Shown piece by piece: positions 49,033 to 57,629 of a stretch of DNA of 57,764 nt. This DNA is from Limousia pullorum (GTDB lineage Bacteria > Bacillota > Clostridia > Oscillospirales > Acutalibacteraceae). A model generated the notes under the pieces. The model made no database searches. It saw only the letters and a list, made by a program, of their open reading frames with translations, and was not told where the DNA came from. Position 1 is the stretch's first letter. Each line of letters starts with the position of its first letter. A program made the translations under genes and the position numbers. The stretch is taken from contig DVNG01000031.1 in NCBI GenBank assembly GCA_018714545.1, positions 1 through 57,764 of the forward strand, in the 5' to 3' direction.

Positions 49033-50916
49033 ATGGCTTTTTTACCTATAAATGGAAAAGAAATGAGAGAAAGAGGCTGGGACGGCGTTGACTTTGTAGT
49101 TGTTACAGGCGACAGCTATGTTGACCACCCCTCTTTCGGTACTGCTATTATATCCAGAGTTTTGGAAGCTGAGGGTTACAAAGTGGCTGTTCTTCCTCAG
49201 CCAAACGTAAACAGCGACAGGGATTTTAAACAGTTCGGACAGCCACGACTGGGTTTCATGGTTTCTTCAGGAAACATCGACAGCATGGTTGCCCACTACA
49301 CCGCCGCCAAAAGAAAGAGAAGCGACGACGCATACACAGCAGGCGGAAAGGCCGGCAAGCGTCCGGACAGGGCGGTTATTGTTTATTCACAGAAAATTAA
49401 GTCAATATACCCGGACTCTCCGGTTATAATCGGCGGTCTTGAGGCTTCACTGAGAAGATTTGCCCATTATGACTACTGGGACGATGCTGTGCGCCCATCT
49501 ATTCTTTTTGACAGCGGCGCTGATATTTTGTCCTACGGAATGGGCGAAAAGCAAACTGTTGAAATAGCCGACAGATTAAACAAAGGTTTTCCCATTGAAA
49601 GCCTTTACGACATAAGGGGCATATGCTATGCTGTGGACACAAAGGACTACACTCCGGGCCCGGCGGTGGACTTGCCATCCTATGAAAGGGTAAAGGAAAA
49701 TAAAAAGGACTACGCCATAGCCGCAAGAAAAGAGCTTGAGGAGTCCGACGCTGTAAGGGGACGTGTGGTAATTCAGCGTCACGGTAAAAAAATTCTTATA
49801 CAAAATCCGCCTATGACGCCTCTTACTACAGAGGAGCTGGACAGGGTTTATTCACTTCCTTATGAAAGATACTATCATCCATCCTATGAAGCTTTGGGCG
49901 GAGTTCCGGGTATTCAGGAGGTTGAGTTTTCCATAACCCACAACCGTGGGTGCTTCGGCGCATGTAATTTCTGCTCCATAGCATTCCATCAGGGAAGAGC
50001 TATAACTGTAAGAAGCATGGAAAGCGTTATTGACGAGGCGAAAAGACTTACTGAAAACCCACGTTTTAAGGGCTATATACACGATGTGGGCGGCCCTACA
50101 GCAAATTTCCGCCTGCCTTCCTGTAAATTGCAGGAAAAGGCAGGTCTTTGCAAAAACAAGAAATGCCTTGCTCCTACACCCTGTAAAAATCTTCAGGTTT
50201 CCCATACCGAATATATTGAAATGCTGAGAAAGCTGAGGGCATTGCCTAAAATTAAAAAGGTATTTATCAGAAGCGGAATAAGATTTGACTATCTTATGGA
50301 GGATGAAAGCCGTGAGTTTTTCAGAGAGCTGGTAGCTCATCACATAAGCGGTCAGCTTAAAGTTGCACCGGAGCATTGTTCTGCGGCGGTTTTGGACAAG
50401 ATGGGCAAGCCTCATATTGAGGTTTACAAAAAATTCCAGGACGAATTTTACAGGACAACCAAAAAGATAGGCAAGGAACAATATTTGGTTCCTTATCTCA
50501 TGAGTTCTCACCCAGGCTCTACAATGAAAGACGCTGTGGAGCTGGCTCTGTTTTTGAAAAGAGAAAAAATACATCCCGAGCAGGTTCAGGACTTTTATCC
50601 CACACCGGGAACAATTTCAACCTGTATGTTTTACACAGAGCTTGACCCCTACACATTAGAGCCTGTTTATGTTCCGAAAACTCCCGAGGAAAAGGCGATG
50701 CAGAGAGCTTTGCTCCAGTATTTTAACCCGAAGAACAAAGCCCTTGTAATAAAAGCTCTTAGAATTGCAGGAAGAACCGATTTGATAGGAACAGGCAAAA
50801 ATTGCCTTGTAACTCCCGACAGGTCTTTTGTACAGAATAATCAGCAAAAGAACAGAAACAGCGGAAAGAGTAAGCTTTCCAAAAATAAAAAATTATCAAA
50901 CAAAAAGAAAAGATAG
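49033..50916 (+). CDS. YgiQ-family radical SAM protein (UPF0313)
   Basis: 627 aa. An N-terminal cobalamin-binding-like region (VVTGDSYVDHPSFGTAIISRVLEAEGY) leads to the radical SAM domain with cluster cysteines Cys307, Cys311 and Cys314 (CFGACNFC), then GGPTANF, a Cys-rich insert (CKLQEKAGLCKNKKCLAPTPCKNL, about 355-378) that could bind a second cluster, and DFYPTPGTISTCMFYTELDP near the C-terminus, ending in a Lys/Asn-rich tail. The family is widespread and its substrate unknown. SD GGAGG. Confidence 0.93.
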   Translation: MAFLPINGKEMRERGWDGVDFVVVTGDSYVDHPSFGTAIISRVLEAEGYKVAVLPQPNVNSDRDFKQFGQPRLGFMVSSGNIDSMVAHYTAAKRKRSDDAYTAGGKAGKRPDRAVIVYSQKIKSIYPDSPVIIGGLEASLRRFAHYDYWDDAVRPSILFDSGADILSYGMGEKQTVEIADRLNKGFPIESLYDIRGICYAVDTKDYTPGPAVDLPSYERVKENKKDYAIAARKELEESDAVRGRVVIQRHGKKILIQNPPMTPLTTEELDRVYSLPYERYYHPSYEALGGVPGIQEVEFSITHNRGCFGACNFCSIAFHQGRAITVRSMESVIDEAKRLTENPRFKGYIHDVGGPTANFRLPSCKLQEKAGLCKNKKCLAPTPCKNLQVSHTEYIEMLRKLRALPKIKKVFIRSGIRFDYLMEDESREFFRELVAHHISGQLKVAPEHCSAAVLDKMGKPHIEVYKKFQDEFYRTTKKIGKEQYLVPYLMSSHPGSTMKDAVELALFLKREKIHPEQVQDFYPTPGTISTCMFYTELDPYTLEPVYVPKTPEEKAMQRALLQYFNPKNKALVIKALRIAGRTDLIGTGKNCLVTPDRSFVQNNQQKNRNSGKSKLSKNKKLSNKKKR

Positions 50917-50920
50917 AAAA

Positions 50921-50955
50921 AAACAACCCCGGAATATTATTCCGAGGTTGTTTTT
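50921..50955. terminator. Terminator after ygiQ
   Basis: AAACAACC-CGGAAT arms pair with ATTCCGAGGTTGTTT; A and T tracts on either side. Confidence 0.88.
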
Positions 50956-50975
50956 CTAAAATGTTTGGGAGACTA

Positions 50976-51006
50976 TTGACTTGGAGTTATCTTCAAGTGT
51001 TATCAT
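50976..51006 (+). promoter_or_regulatory. MerR-type promoter with 19-bp spacer
   Basis: TTGACT (50976-50981), a 19-bp spacer, TATCAT (51001-51006). The spacer holds the dyad ACTTG...CAAGT (50979-50998), as in MerR-activated promoters where the regulator twists an over-long spacer. Confidence 0.8.
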
Positions 51007-51035
51007 AAATTAAAAAAAGGATGGAGGTTTTCTTT

Positions 51036-51452
51036 ATGACGATTGCCCAAGTAAGCGAAAAATACAATATAAGTGCCGACACTCTCCGCTATTATGAAAA
51101 AATAGGACTTATTCCGCCTGTCCGCAGAACCCCGGGAGGTATAAGGGATTATTCCTCCGAGGATTGTGGTTGGGTTGAGTTTATAAGGTGCATGAGAGAT
51201 GCCGGCGTACAGGTAGAGGCTTTGGCGGAATATGTCAAGCTGTTCCAGCAGGGGGATGCAACAAAAGAAGAAAGAAAAAATATCCTGATAGAACAGCGTC
51301 AAAAGCTTGTTGAGCAGCTTGAAAAAATACAAAAGTGTATTGAAAGGCTGGATGTAAAAATAAATAATTACGACGGAATAGTTGTTACCGCCGAAAATAA
51401 ACTTAGAAACGGTTTTGCAGATGGTGAAACCTCAATTTGTGAAAAGTCTTAA
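51036..51452 (+). CDS. MerR-family transcriptional regulator
   Basis: 138 aa from ATG 51036 (SD GGAGG, 8 nt). HTH MTIAQVSEKYNISADTLRYYEKIGLIPPVRRTPGGIRDYSSED, then the second helix pair WVEFIRCMRDAGVQVEALAEYVKLFQQGDAT, and a dimerisation coiled coil (about 80-118). It belongs to the AdhR/YyaN-like branch that lacks an obvious metal site. It is probably autoactivating through the 19-bp-spacer promoter. Its last 21 bases overlap the 3' end of the convergent glycosyltransferase gene. Confidence 0.9.
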   Translation: MTIAQVSEKYNISADTLRYYEKIGLIPPVRRTPGGIRDYSSEDCGWVEFIRCMRDAGVQVEALAEYVKLFQQGDATKEERKNILIEQRQKLVEQLEKIQKCIERLDVKINNYDGIVVTAENKLRNGFADGETSICEKS

Positions 51453-52259
51453 GGCAATCTGCATATAGTGTTTATAAAGCAGTCCGAATCTGTGGCGGTA
51501 CACATCTTTCCAGGGTTTTGATTTTCCGCAGAAATGAAGTATTGCGGTGTTTCTCATAACCCAGTCTGCGTCCGCTGTTCCTCCGCTTCGGAGAAGGTAA
51601 CTGCTGTAGTTTCTTGCATCGTAATTCCAGATAAAATCGTTGATTTCCAGAATTTTATTTCCGTAAAGGACGTTTAAAATATCCTGGTCGGGAAGTATAA
51701 GCTCACGGCTGTGGGTCTTGGCAAATCTGAAAATCTCTTCGGGATTTACTTCTCTTCTTGCCATAGGAAGATTTATCAGAAGTACGCCGGAGTTGTAGTA
51801 TTTGGTTGCTGTCCCCAGTCTAAGTTTGTTTACGCTGTTTGATATATCGGTTTTTCCTGTATGAGCGGCGGCTGCGAAAATATTGCCGCCCATATCCATA
51901 TCCCAAAGGGGACGGAGAGGATTTATAATAAGCAGATCAGGGTCAAGATAAATTATCTTATCAAGGTCCTCAGGGAGAAGTTTTTGAGCGCAAAGGCGGT
52001 AGTACATTTCCTGAGGATAGAGCTTGCCTGTTGGTATGTCCTGAAAATATTTCTCGTCTACCAAAATAGGGAAAAATCCATAACCGAATTTCTCCATTGT
52101 CTTTTCAGTTCCGGAAAGACGATTTTTTGAAATGCCTCGGTGAATAAGGTATATGTTGAATTTCTCGCCCGGATTGTTTATATACAAAGAGGTTAGCATT
52201 ACACTGAGCTGAGGCATATAGTTTTCATCTAAAGTTACCAGTATATTTATCGGTTGCAA
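51432..52259 (-). CDS. Glycosyltransferase family 8
   Basis: 275 aa from TTG 52259, after GGGGAG. NILVTLDENYMPQLSVMLTSLYINNPGEKFNIYLIHRGI is the GT8 nucleotide-sugar start; YLDPDLLI (about residue 105) is the DxD metal motif; YYNSGVLLINLPMARRE and LPDQDILNVLYGNKILEI are also family hallmarks, with HFCGKSKPW near the end. It probably transfers glucose or galactose to a cell-surface glycan, in the cytosol. It is convergent with the merR gene and divergent from the acylation operon. Confidence 0.92.
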   Translation of the reverse strand: MQPINILVTLDENYMPQLSVMLTSLYINNPGEKFNIYLIHRGISKNRLSGTEKTMEKFGYGFFPILVDEKYFQDIPTGKLYPQEMYYRLCAQKLLPEDLDKIIYLDPDLLIINPLRPLWDMDMGGNIFAAAAHTGKTDISNSVNKLRLGTATKYYNSGVLLINLPMARREVNPEEIFRFAKTHSRELILPDQDILNVLYGNKILEINDFIWNYDARNYSSYLLRSGGTADADWVMRNTAILHFCGKSKPWKDVYRHRFGLLYKHYMQIALRLFTN

Positions 52260-52636
52260 AATATCTCCCCTTTATTTTTTGATTGTATTGCTGCCTTTTT
52301 GAAAAAGGTAATCACTACTGTTATTGAGAAATTTTATTGCAAAAATGGGAAAAAAACAATAGACAATTTTGCTTTTATGTATAATATTTCCTTAAAAAAT
52401 AGAAATATAAATAGAAATATATTTTTATTTGGAGAATATTGTAAAAATACATCATTATATGGTTTATACTGAAAAAATATATTGAAATTTTTTAATATAA
52501 ACAGAAATAAAAATATAAATCGGACAACAGTTTTGTATCCGATTTTTTTCTTTATGCGCTTTATTTATTTAACATGTCATATGTTGTAACAATCGAAACA
52601 GTTTCGTCGCTTATGGTAACAATTTTGATAATATTG
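52260..52636 (+). other. AT-rich intergenic region, candidate small RNA
   Basis: No credible gene. A TATAAT box lies at 52380-52385 and an intrinsic terminator on the plus strand at 52517-52549, with no plus-strand gene in between. A transcript of about 160 nt (roughly 52392-52549) is possible. The rest is AT-rich with short A/T runs. Confidence 0.4.
52517..52549 (+). terminator. Orphan intrinsic terminator
   Basis: AAATCGGA pairs with TCCGATTT, followed by a T run to 52549. No gene on this strand ends here. Confidence 0.8.
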
Positions 52637-52665
52637 TTGAATTTAGAAAGTCCTCATTATATAAT
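52637..52665 (+). promoter_or_regulatory. Promoter of the acyltransferase operon
   Basis: TTGAAT (52637-52642), 17-bp spacer, TATAAT (52660-52665). Confidence 0.78.
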
Positions 52666-52742
52666 GAACTTGGCAAGTGTATTTTAATTTTTTTCTGTTT
52701 AAGAATTAAAAAAGAGGTAAAATTATTGTTAGGAGCGTATGT

Positions 52743-54173
52743 ATGGTATTTTCAAGTTTGTTTTTTATCTACTTTTTCCTCGCGCTGAATCTCTTGATTT
52801 ATTCAAGGATGCGTGATATTAAATCAAAGAACATAGTAATGCTTGTATTTTCTTTGATTTTCTATTCATGGGGCGGTCCGCAGTATCTGCTGCTGCTTGT
52901 GTCGATGACCTTTGTAAGTTACATAATGGCGTTGTGTATACACACTTACAGGGAACACGAAAAGTTGTTTTTGGTCATAGAATGTGTGATTATGCTGGGG
53001 CTTTTGGGCGTGTTTAAGTATGCCGGATTTATGCTCGGCAGCTTTAAGGCTCTTACCGGTATACCCGAGGTTATTCCGGAAATTGCTCTGCCTATAGGTA
53101 TTTCCTTTTACACATTCCAGCTTCTTTCTTATGTTGTTGACGTTTACAGAAAAGAAGTTCTTCCTCAGAAAAAATTCTGGCTTCTGCTTTTGTACGCCAG
53201 TCTTTTCCACCAGTGTATCGCAGGCCCTATAGTAAGATACAAGGACGTTGAACACGATATCTCAAACCGAATTGTTTTACAAAAAGAGGTTGACCGTGGT
53301 ATCAAGCGTTTCTGCATAGGCCTTGCAAAAAAAGCTATACTTGCCAATGGATGCGCAGTTGTTGCCGATACATTCTTGATTACAAGTGACGCAGCTGCTC
53401 TTGCAAAAATCCCTGCAATGGGAATTTGGCTTGGTGTTTTCTGCTTTGCTTTGCAGATTTATCTTGACTTTTCAGCCTATTCAGATATGGCGATAGGTAT
53501 GGGACTTATGGTTGGTTTCCATTATAAGGAAAACTTTAATTATCCTTACCTTGCAAATTCTGTTACCGACTTCTGGAGAAGATGGCATATTTCCTTGAGC
53601 ACATTCTTCAGAGATTATGTTTATATTCCGCTGGGCGGAAGCAGATGCTCTAAGAGCAGACTTGTTTTCAACCTTTTTGTTGTGTGGTTTTTGACAGGTA
53701 TGTGGCACGGCGCAAGCTGGAACTACATTCTCTGGGGACTTTACTTTTTCGTATTCCTTGTTTTGGAAAAGAATTTCCTTTTGGAAAAATTCAAGACACT
53801 TCCCGGAATTGTCAGCCATCTGTACGCCCTTGTGGTTATATATTTCGGATGGATTTTGTTTAAGTTCGAGGACTTCAACTGCCTCAGCACAGCATTAAAG
53901 GGAATGTTCGGACTTAACGGAAACGGATTCAGCGGACTTCAGGTAGGTCTTACCTTCAGAAATAATATTTTCTTCCTGATTTTTGCTGTATTGGCAGTAA
54001 CTCCAATCTTTGCAATTATAAGAAGAGGAGTTATAAAGTGGTACAAACAAAGGAATGCAGTTCCGTATCTTGTTTACGGATATGAGATAGTGGCTCCTGT
54101 TGCTATGCTTATTCTTTCAACAATGGCTCTTGTAGGCAACAGCTACAACCCGTTCCTTTACTTCCAGTTTTAA
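52743..54173 (+). CDS. MBOAT O-acyltransferase, AlgI/DltB-like
   Basis: 476 aa, about 11 membrane helices. MBOAT signatures: YTFQLLSYVVDVYR (about 122), FSAYSDMAIGMGLMVGFHYKENFNYPY (about 240), DFWRRWHISLSTFFRDYVYIPLGGSR (about 278-303) with the first key His, and FLTGMWHGASWNYILWG (about 318-334) with the catalytic His. It moves acetyl groups across the membrane to a transferase that acetylates an exported polysaccharide. The two DHHW proteins downstream are its likely partners. SD AGGAG. Confidence 0.95.
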   Translation: MVFSSLFFIYFFLALNLLIYSRMRDIKSKNIVMLVFSLIFYSWGGPQYLLLLVSMTFVSYIMALCIHTYREHEKLFLVIECVIMLGLLGVFKYAGFMLGSFKALTGIPEVIPEIALPIGISFYTFQLLSYVVDVYRKEVLPQKKFWLLLLYASLFHQCIAGPIVRYKDVEHDISNRIVLQKEVDRGIKRFCIGLAKKAILANGCAVVADTFLITSDAAALAKIPAMGIWLGVFCFALQIYLDFSAYSDMAIGMGLMVGFHYKENFNYPYLANSVTDFWRRWHISLSTFFRDYVYIPLGGSRCSKSRLVFNLFVVWFLTGMWHGASWNYILWGLYFFVFLVLEKNFLLEKFKTLPGIVSHLYALVVIYFGWILFKFEDFNCLSTALKGMFGLNGNGFSGLQVGLTFRNNIFFLIFAVLAVTPIFAIIRRGVIKWYKQRNAVPYLVYGYEIVAPVAMLILSTMALVGNSYNPFLYFQF

Positions 54174-54191
54174 AGAAAGGGAGGCGATATT

Positions 54192-55595
54192 GTGAATAAT
54201 AATCCGAAAATAAGTAAACAGGATATGAAAAGAAAAAAGGTTTTCAAATCCTATCTTAAAATTAAAAGGGATGTTTTCTTCGGTGTTTTGTTCCTTGTGG
54301 CTGTTTTGGGTATAATAATCCCTTTAAGACCAACAGTTTCTACAATAGAAAAAAGAACACTTACAACTTTCCCGGAATTTACCTGGCAGAGTTTTATTGA
54401 CGGAACATACTTTAACGGGATTTCAACATGGTATGCCGACACCTTCCCTTTCAGAGAAGCTTTGCTTACCGCCAATTCAGCAGTTAAAGGACTTTATGGG
54501 CTGCAAAGCGAACAGCTTGTGGGAAACTCCGATAAAACCGGTGATGAGATTCCTGATACTCCGGTACTTCCTTCATCTGATGAAACCACGGAAGCTACAA
54601 CAGAAGCCACAACAGAAGCGGCAACAGAAGAAACTACAGAAGAGCAGCTTCCCGACGGCGCAATACATGATATACCGGAGGCTTCCGGAAATGTCTATGT
54701 AACAGGTGATACGGCTTTTGGTCTTTACTATTTCAGCACCGACGGTGCAAACGCCTATGTCAATATGATTGATAAGGCTCAGAAAAAGCTTGACGGTGTG
54801 GCAAATGTCTACGATATCCTTGTTCCTACAAGTGTTGGAATTATGCTTGATGAGAACGCTCAGGAGGCAATCGGCGCCAGCAATCAGGGAAAAGCCATTG
54901 ACTATATTTACTCAAGCATCAACAGTGTAAATGATAATATCACCACAGTAAATGCATATGATACACTGAAAAATCACAACAGTGAGTATATCTATTTCAG
55001 AACTGACCATCACTGGACAGCTTTGGGAGCATACTATACCTATGTTCAGTTCTGCAACGCTAAGGGAATTGAGCCTACTCCTTTGGATGAATATGAAACA
55101 ATAGAATTCCCGGGATTTGTAGGTACATTCTACTCCGGCAGTAACCAGGCTCCGTCACTTTTGGAAAATCCTGATACAGTTACCGCATATTATCCAAAGA
55201 CTACAAATGATATGTACTATATAGGCTCAGACCTTTCTACTATTCAGTGGAATATCATTATGGACGTTACCGGATGGGACAGAGCTTCACTTTACAGCTG
55301 TTTTGCCGCAGGTGACGAGATTTATGCCCAGATTGATAATCCTAATGTAAACAACGGACAGTCCTGTGTTGTTATTAAGGAGTCTTACGGAAACGCATTT
55401 ATTCCTTTCCTTGCAGACCATTACGAACACATTTATATTGTTGACTATCGTTATTTCTATAAGTATCCGGATTACAACAACAGCGTATATCAGCTTGTTA
55501 CAGAAAATGATGTAGATGACGTTATTTTCATCAACAACGCTGACGCAATGACAAACCCCAACGCCGCAGAGCTTATGAGCGATATGTTCAACTAG
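54192..55595 (+). CDS. DHHW/AlgJ-like O-acetylation protein, full-length copy
   Basis: 467 aa from GTG 54192 (SD GAGG). A membrane anchor (FFGVLFLVAVLGIIIPL, about 30-46) is followed by the DHHW-family N-terminal module EKRTLTTFPEF...GISTWYADTFPFRE, a Thr/Glu-rich linker (about 125-155), and an SGNH-like domain. The Asp-His pair is in FRTDHHWTALGAYY (about 268-281) and the probable Ser in KESYGNAFIPFLADHYEHIY. It should place acetyl groups on a surface glycan outside the membrane, using the MBOAT protein as donor. Its C-terminal 310 residues are closely copied in the next gene. Confidence 0.92.
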   Translation: MNNNPKISKQDMKRKKVFKSYLKIKRDVFFGVLFLVAVLGIIIPLRPTVSTIEKRTLTTFPEFTWQSFIDGTYFNGISTWYADTFPFREALLTANSAVKGLYGLQSEQLVGNSDKTGDEIPDTPVLPSSDETTEATTEATTEAATEETTEEQLPDGAIHDIPEASGNVYVTGDTAFGLYYFSTDGANAYVNMIDKAQKKLDGVANVYDILVPTSVGIMLDENAQEAIGASNQGKAIDYIYSSINSVNDNITTVNAYDTLKNHNSEYIYFRTDHHWTALGAYYTYVQFCNAKGIEPTPLDEYETIEFPGFVGTFYSGSNQAPSLLENPDTVTAYYPKTTNDMYYIGSDLSTIQWNIIMDVTGWDRASLYSCFAAGDEIYAQIDNPNVNNGQSCVVIKESYGNAFIPFLADHYEHIYIVDYRYFYKYPDYNNSVYQLVTENDVDDVIFINNADAMTNPNAAELMSDMFN

Positions 55596-55626
55596 ATGAT
55601 TTTAAATTTCACAGAGGAGAAGTATT

Positions 55627-56814
55627 ATGAGTGAAATTAAAAATAATGGAAACAGACGTTACAGTGAGGAAGCTCCTGTAAAGCCTGAAAAGAAAAAAAG
55701 AAATTTTCTTCCGGCAATCATAACTATTTTAACTATTATAATTATAGCCGGTGTGGTTGTGGCTTTTTATCCTGAAATAATTTTCGGCGATAAAGACAGC
55801 CAGGGGAATGACAATAACCAGACTTCAACCACCGCCGAAACCACAGAGGAAAACACTGAGGAATCACTTCCGGACGGCTCTCTTCATGTTGTGCCCGAGG
55901 CGGCAGGAAGCGTTTATGTGGCAGGAGATACAGGCTTCGGCGCATACTATTTCAGTGAAAGCGCAGCCGATGTGTATGTTGAAATGATTGACAAAGCCCA
56001 GAAAAAGCTTGACGGCATTGCAGATGTATATGACATCCTTGTGCCTACCAGCGTGGGAATTATGCTGGACGATGAAAGTCAGGAAGCAATGGGCATAAGC
56101 AATCAGGGAGACGCAATAGACTACATATATTCCGGTATCAGCGAAACAAACAGCAATGTAAAGACAGTTGATGTTTTCAGCACACTGAAAAATCACAACA
56201 GCGAGTATATCTATTTCAGAACAGACCACCACTGGACAGCTTTAGGCGCATATTATGCCTATGTTCAGTACTGCAACGCTAAGGGAATAGAACCTACTCC
56301 TTTGGAAGATTATGAAACCATTGAGTTTACAGACTTTGTAGGAAGCTTTTACTATGAAAGCGACAAAGTGGAAGCTTTGGCTGAAAATCCCGATACCTTG
56401 ACAGCATATATTCCAAAGACCACCAACGACATGATGTATGTGGATGAAAACCTTGAGGAAATTCAGTGGAATATAATAATGGATGTTACAGGCTGGGATA
56501 ATTCCTCATATTACAGCTGTTTTGCAGCAGGCGATGAGATTTACGCCCAGATTGACAATCCTAATGTGGATAACGGCGAGTCCTGCGTGGTTATAAAGGA
56601 GTCCTACGGAAATGCATTTATTCCTTTCCTTGCAGACCACTACGAGCATATATATATTGTTGACTACAGATATTTTTACGATTATCCCCAGTACGAAAAC
56701 AGCGTGTATAAGCTTGTAACAGAAAACAATGTAAATGATGTTATCTTCATAAATAATTCCGACGCTATGACAAATACAAGCGCTTCGGAGCTTATGAGCG
56801 ACATGTTTAACTGA
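55627..56814 (+). CDS. DHHW/AlgJ-like protein, shortened tandem copy
   Basis: 395 aa. It has a signal anchor (FLPAIITILTIIIIAGVVVAF, about 26-46), a Thr/Glu linker and then a domain parallel to its neighbour from LPDGSLHVVPEAAGSVYVAGDTGFG to the identical ending ELMSDMFN. The active-site regions (FRTDHHWTALGAYY; KESYGNAFIPFLADHYEHIYIVDYRYF) are conserved. The N-terminal EKRTL...FPFR module of the first copy is missing. It is a tandem duplicate, 31 nt downstream in the same operon, perhaps with altered acceptor binding. SD GAGGAG. Confidence 0.92.
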   Translation: MSEIKNNGNRRYSEEAPVKPEKKKRNFLPAIITILTIIIIAGVVVAFYPEIIFGDKDSQGNDNNQTSTTAETTEENTEESLPDGSLHVVPEAAGSVYVAGDTGFGAYYFSESAADVYVEMIDKAQKKLDGIADVYDILVPTSVGIMLDDESQEAMGISNQGDAIDYIYSGISETNSNVKTVDVFSTLKNHNSEYIYFRTDHHWTALGAYYAYVQYCNAKGIEPTPLEDYETIEFTDFVGSFYYESDKVEALAENPDTLTAYIPKTTNDMMYVDENLEEIQWNIIMDVTGWDNSSYYSCFAAGDEIYAQIDNPNVDNGESCVVIKESYGNAFIPFLADHYEHIYIVDYRYFYDYPQYENSVYKLVTENNVNDVIFINNSDAMTNTSASELMSDMFN

Positions 56815-56826
56815 TAAATAAAAAAA

Positions 56827-56867
56827 GAGCTGAGACAAAAATCAAAGTTTGCCTCAGCTCAATTTTT
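56827..56867 (+). terminator. Terminator of the acyltransferase operon
   Basis: GAGCTGAG-CAAA pairs with TTTG-CTCAGCTC (one bulge pair), followed by AATTTTT. Confidence 0.9.
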
Positions 56868-56924
56868 GTGCAAATATTTTACCGCAACAGAAAAAGCTCC
56901 AGAATAATTTAGAAACAAAATGAA

Positions 56925-57518
56925 TTAGCATTCTATTATTTTAGCTCTGTACATGCCCTGCTTTTTTAACTGTTCGGCTACATCGTAAACATCAAACCCG
57001 TTGATTGAAACACGTCTGCATTCACCGGGAGTTTCCTGTGAAAAAGTGTTCCATACAGTGATAAGATTATCGGTTTCCGTAAGACCGTAACGCTGTAGGA
57101 AAGGAATAAAACGGCGGGGAAAAGAGGAATATAACGCCGTAAGCTTGTACTTTTGAATAAACATTTCCTCGTTATTGACATGTGAAGCCACCGCAAATTG
57201 AGACATGCCGTCTTCCAGTAAAATTTGTCCGTATTTCTCAATAATATCGTCAATCTGACTTTTTGTCTGTCCGTCAAGATAGCATACCTCTTGATGAAAG
57301 GTGTTGCTGTCTCCCATCTTTCGTTCTTCATGGATGGAAAGAGGCAGCTGCAGTACAAAAAATAAAGGTTCGGGCAGGCTGTGATAAAACTCAGTGAGCA
57401 TAGGTTTTAATTTTTCAAAGCTGATATTTGCATAAATGGACTTTCCGTCGTAAACTTTAAATTCTTCCTGAATTTTATCCGGAAATGGTATTGTTACTCC
57501 TGGTGCAGTTTGAAACAT
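56925..57518 (-). CDS. Unrecognised protein
   Basis: 197 aa from ATG 57518 (SD AAGGAG, 8 nt); the 20 extra residues upstream are not needed. No signal peptide or membrane helix. Mixed alpha/beta: FKVYDGKSIYANISFEKLKPMLTEFYHSLPEPLFFVLQLPLSIHEE, CYLDGQTKSQIDDIIEKYGQILLEDGMSQFAVAS, FIPFLQRYGLTETDNLITVWNTFSQETPGECRRVSINGFDVYDVAEQLKKQGMYRAKII. I do not recognise a family. Leftward, with structured DNA upstream (57548-57604). Confidence 0.75.
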   Translation of the reverse strand: MFQTAPGVTIPFPDKIQEEFKVYDGKSIYANISFEKLKPMLTEFYHSLPEPLFFVLQLPLSIHEERKMGDSNTFHQEVCYLDGQTKSQIDDIIEKYGQILLEDGMSQFAVASHVNNEEMFIQKYKLTALYSSFPRRFIPFLQRYGLTETDNLITVWNTFSQETPGECRRVSINGFDVYDVAEQLKKQGMYRAKIIEC

Positions 57519-57547
57519 TTGTTTTTCTCCTTGTATAATAAATTTAG

Positions 57548-57604
57548 GTTGATAAGGGAGCCTATCTCCCAAAATCAACTGTATAATTATTCAACATAAT
57601 GTTG
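57548..57604. promoter_or_regulatory. Inverted repeats upstream of the unrecognised gene
   Basis: GTTGAT/ATCAAC (57548-57553, 57574-57579) encloses GGGAG/CTCCC (57556-57560, 57566-57570), a leader hairpin or operator. CAACATAATGTTG (57592-57604) is a perfect palindrome flanked by TGTATAAT and GTATAAT. Confidence 0.55.
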
Positions 57605-57629
57605 TATAATTGTAGTTATTAGATAGAGG

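Noticed and set aside
49852..50574. 240-codon open frame on the minus strand
   Set aside because: It is antisense to the well-supported YgiQ gene, with no ribosome binding site or recognisable domain.
54580..54655. Tandem DNA repeat or small CRISPR-like array
   Set aside because: The repeated GAAACCACG/GAAGCCACA-type units encode the Thr/Glu/Ala linker of a DHHW protein and stay in frame; there are no spacers.
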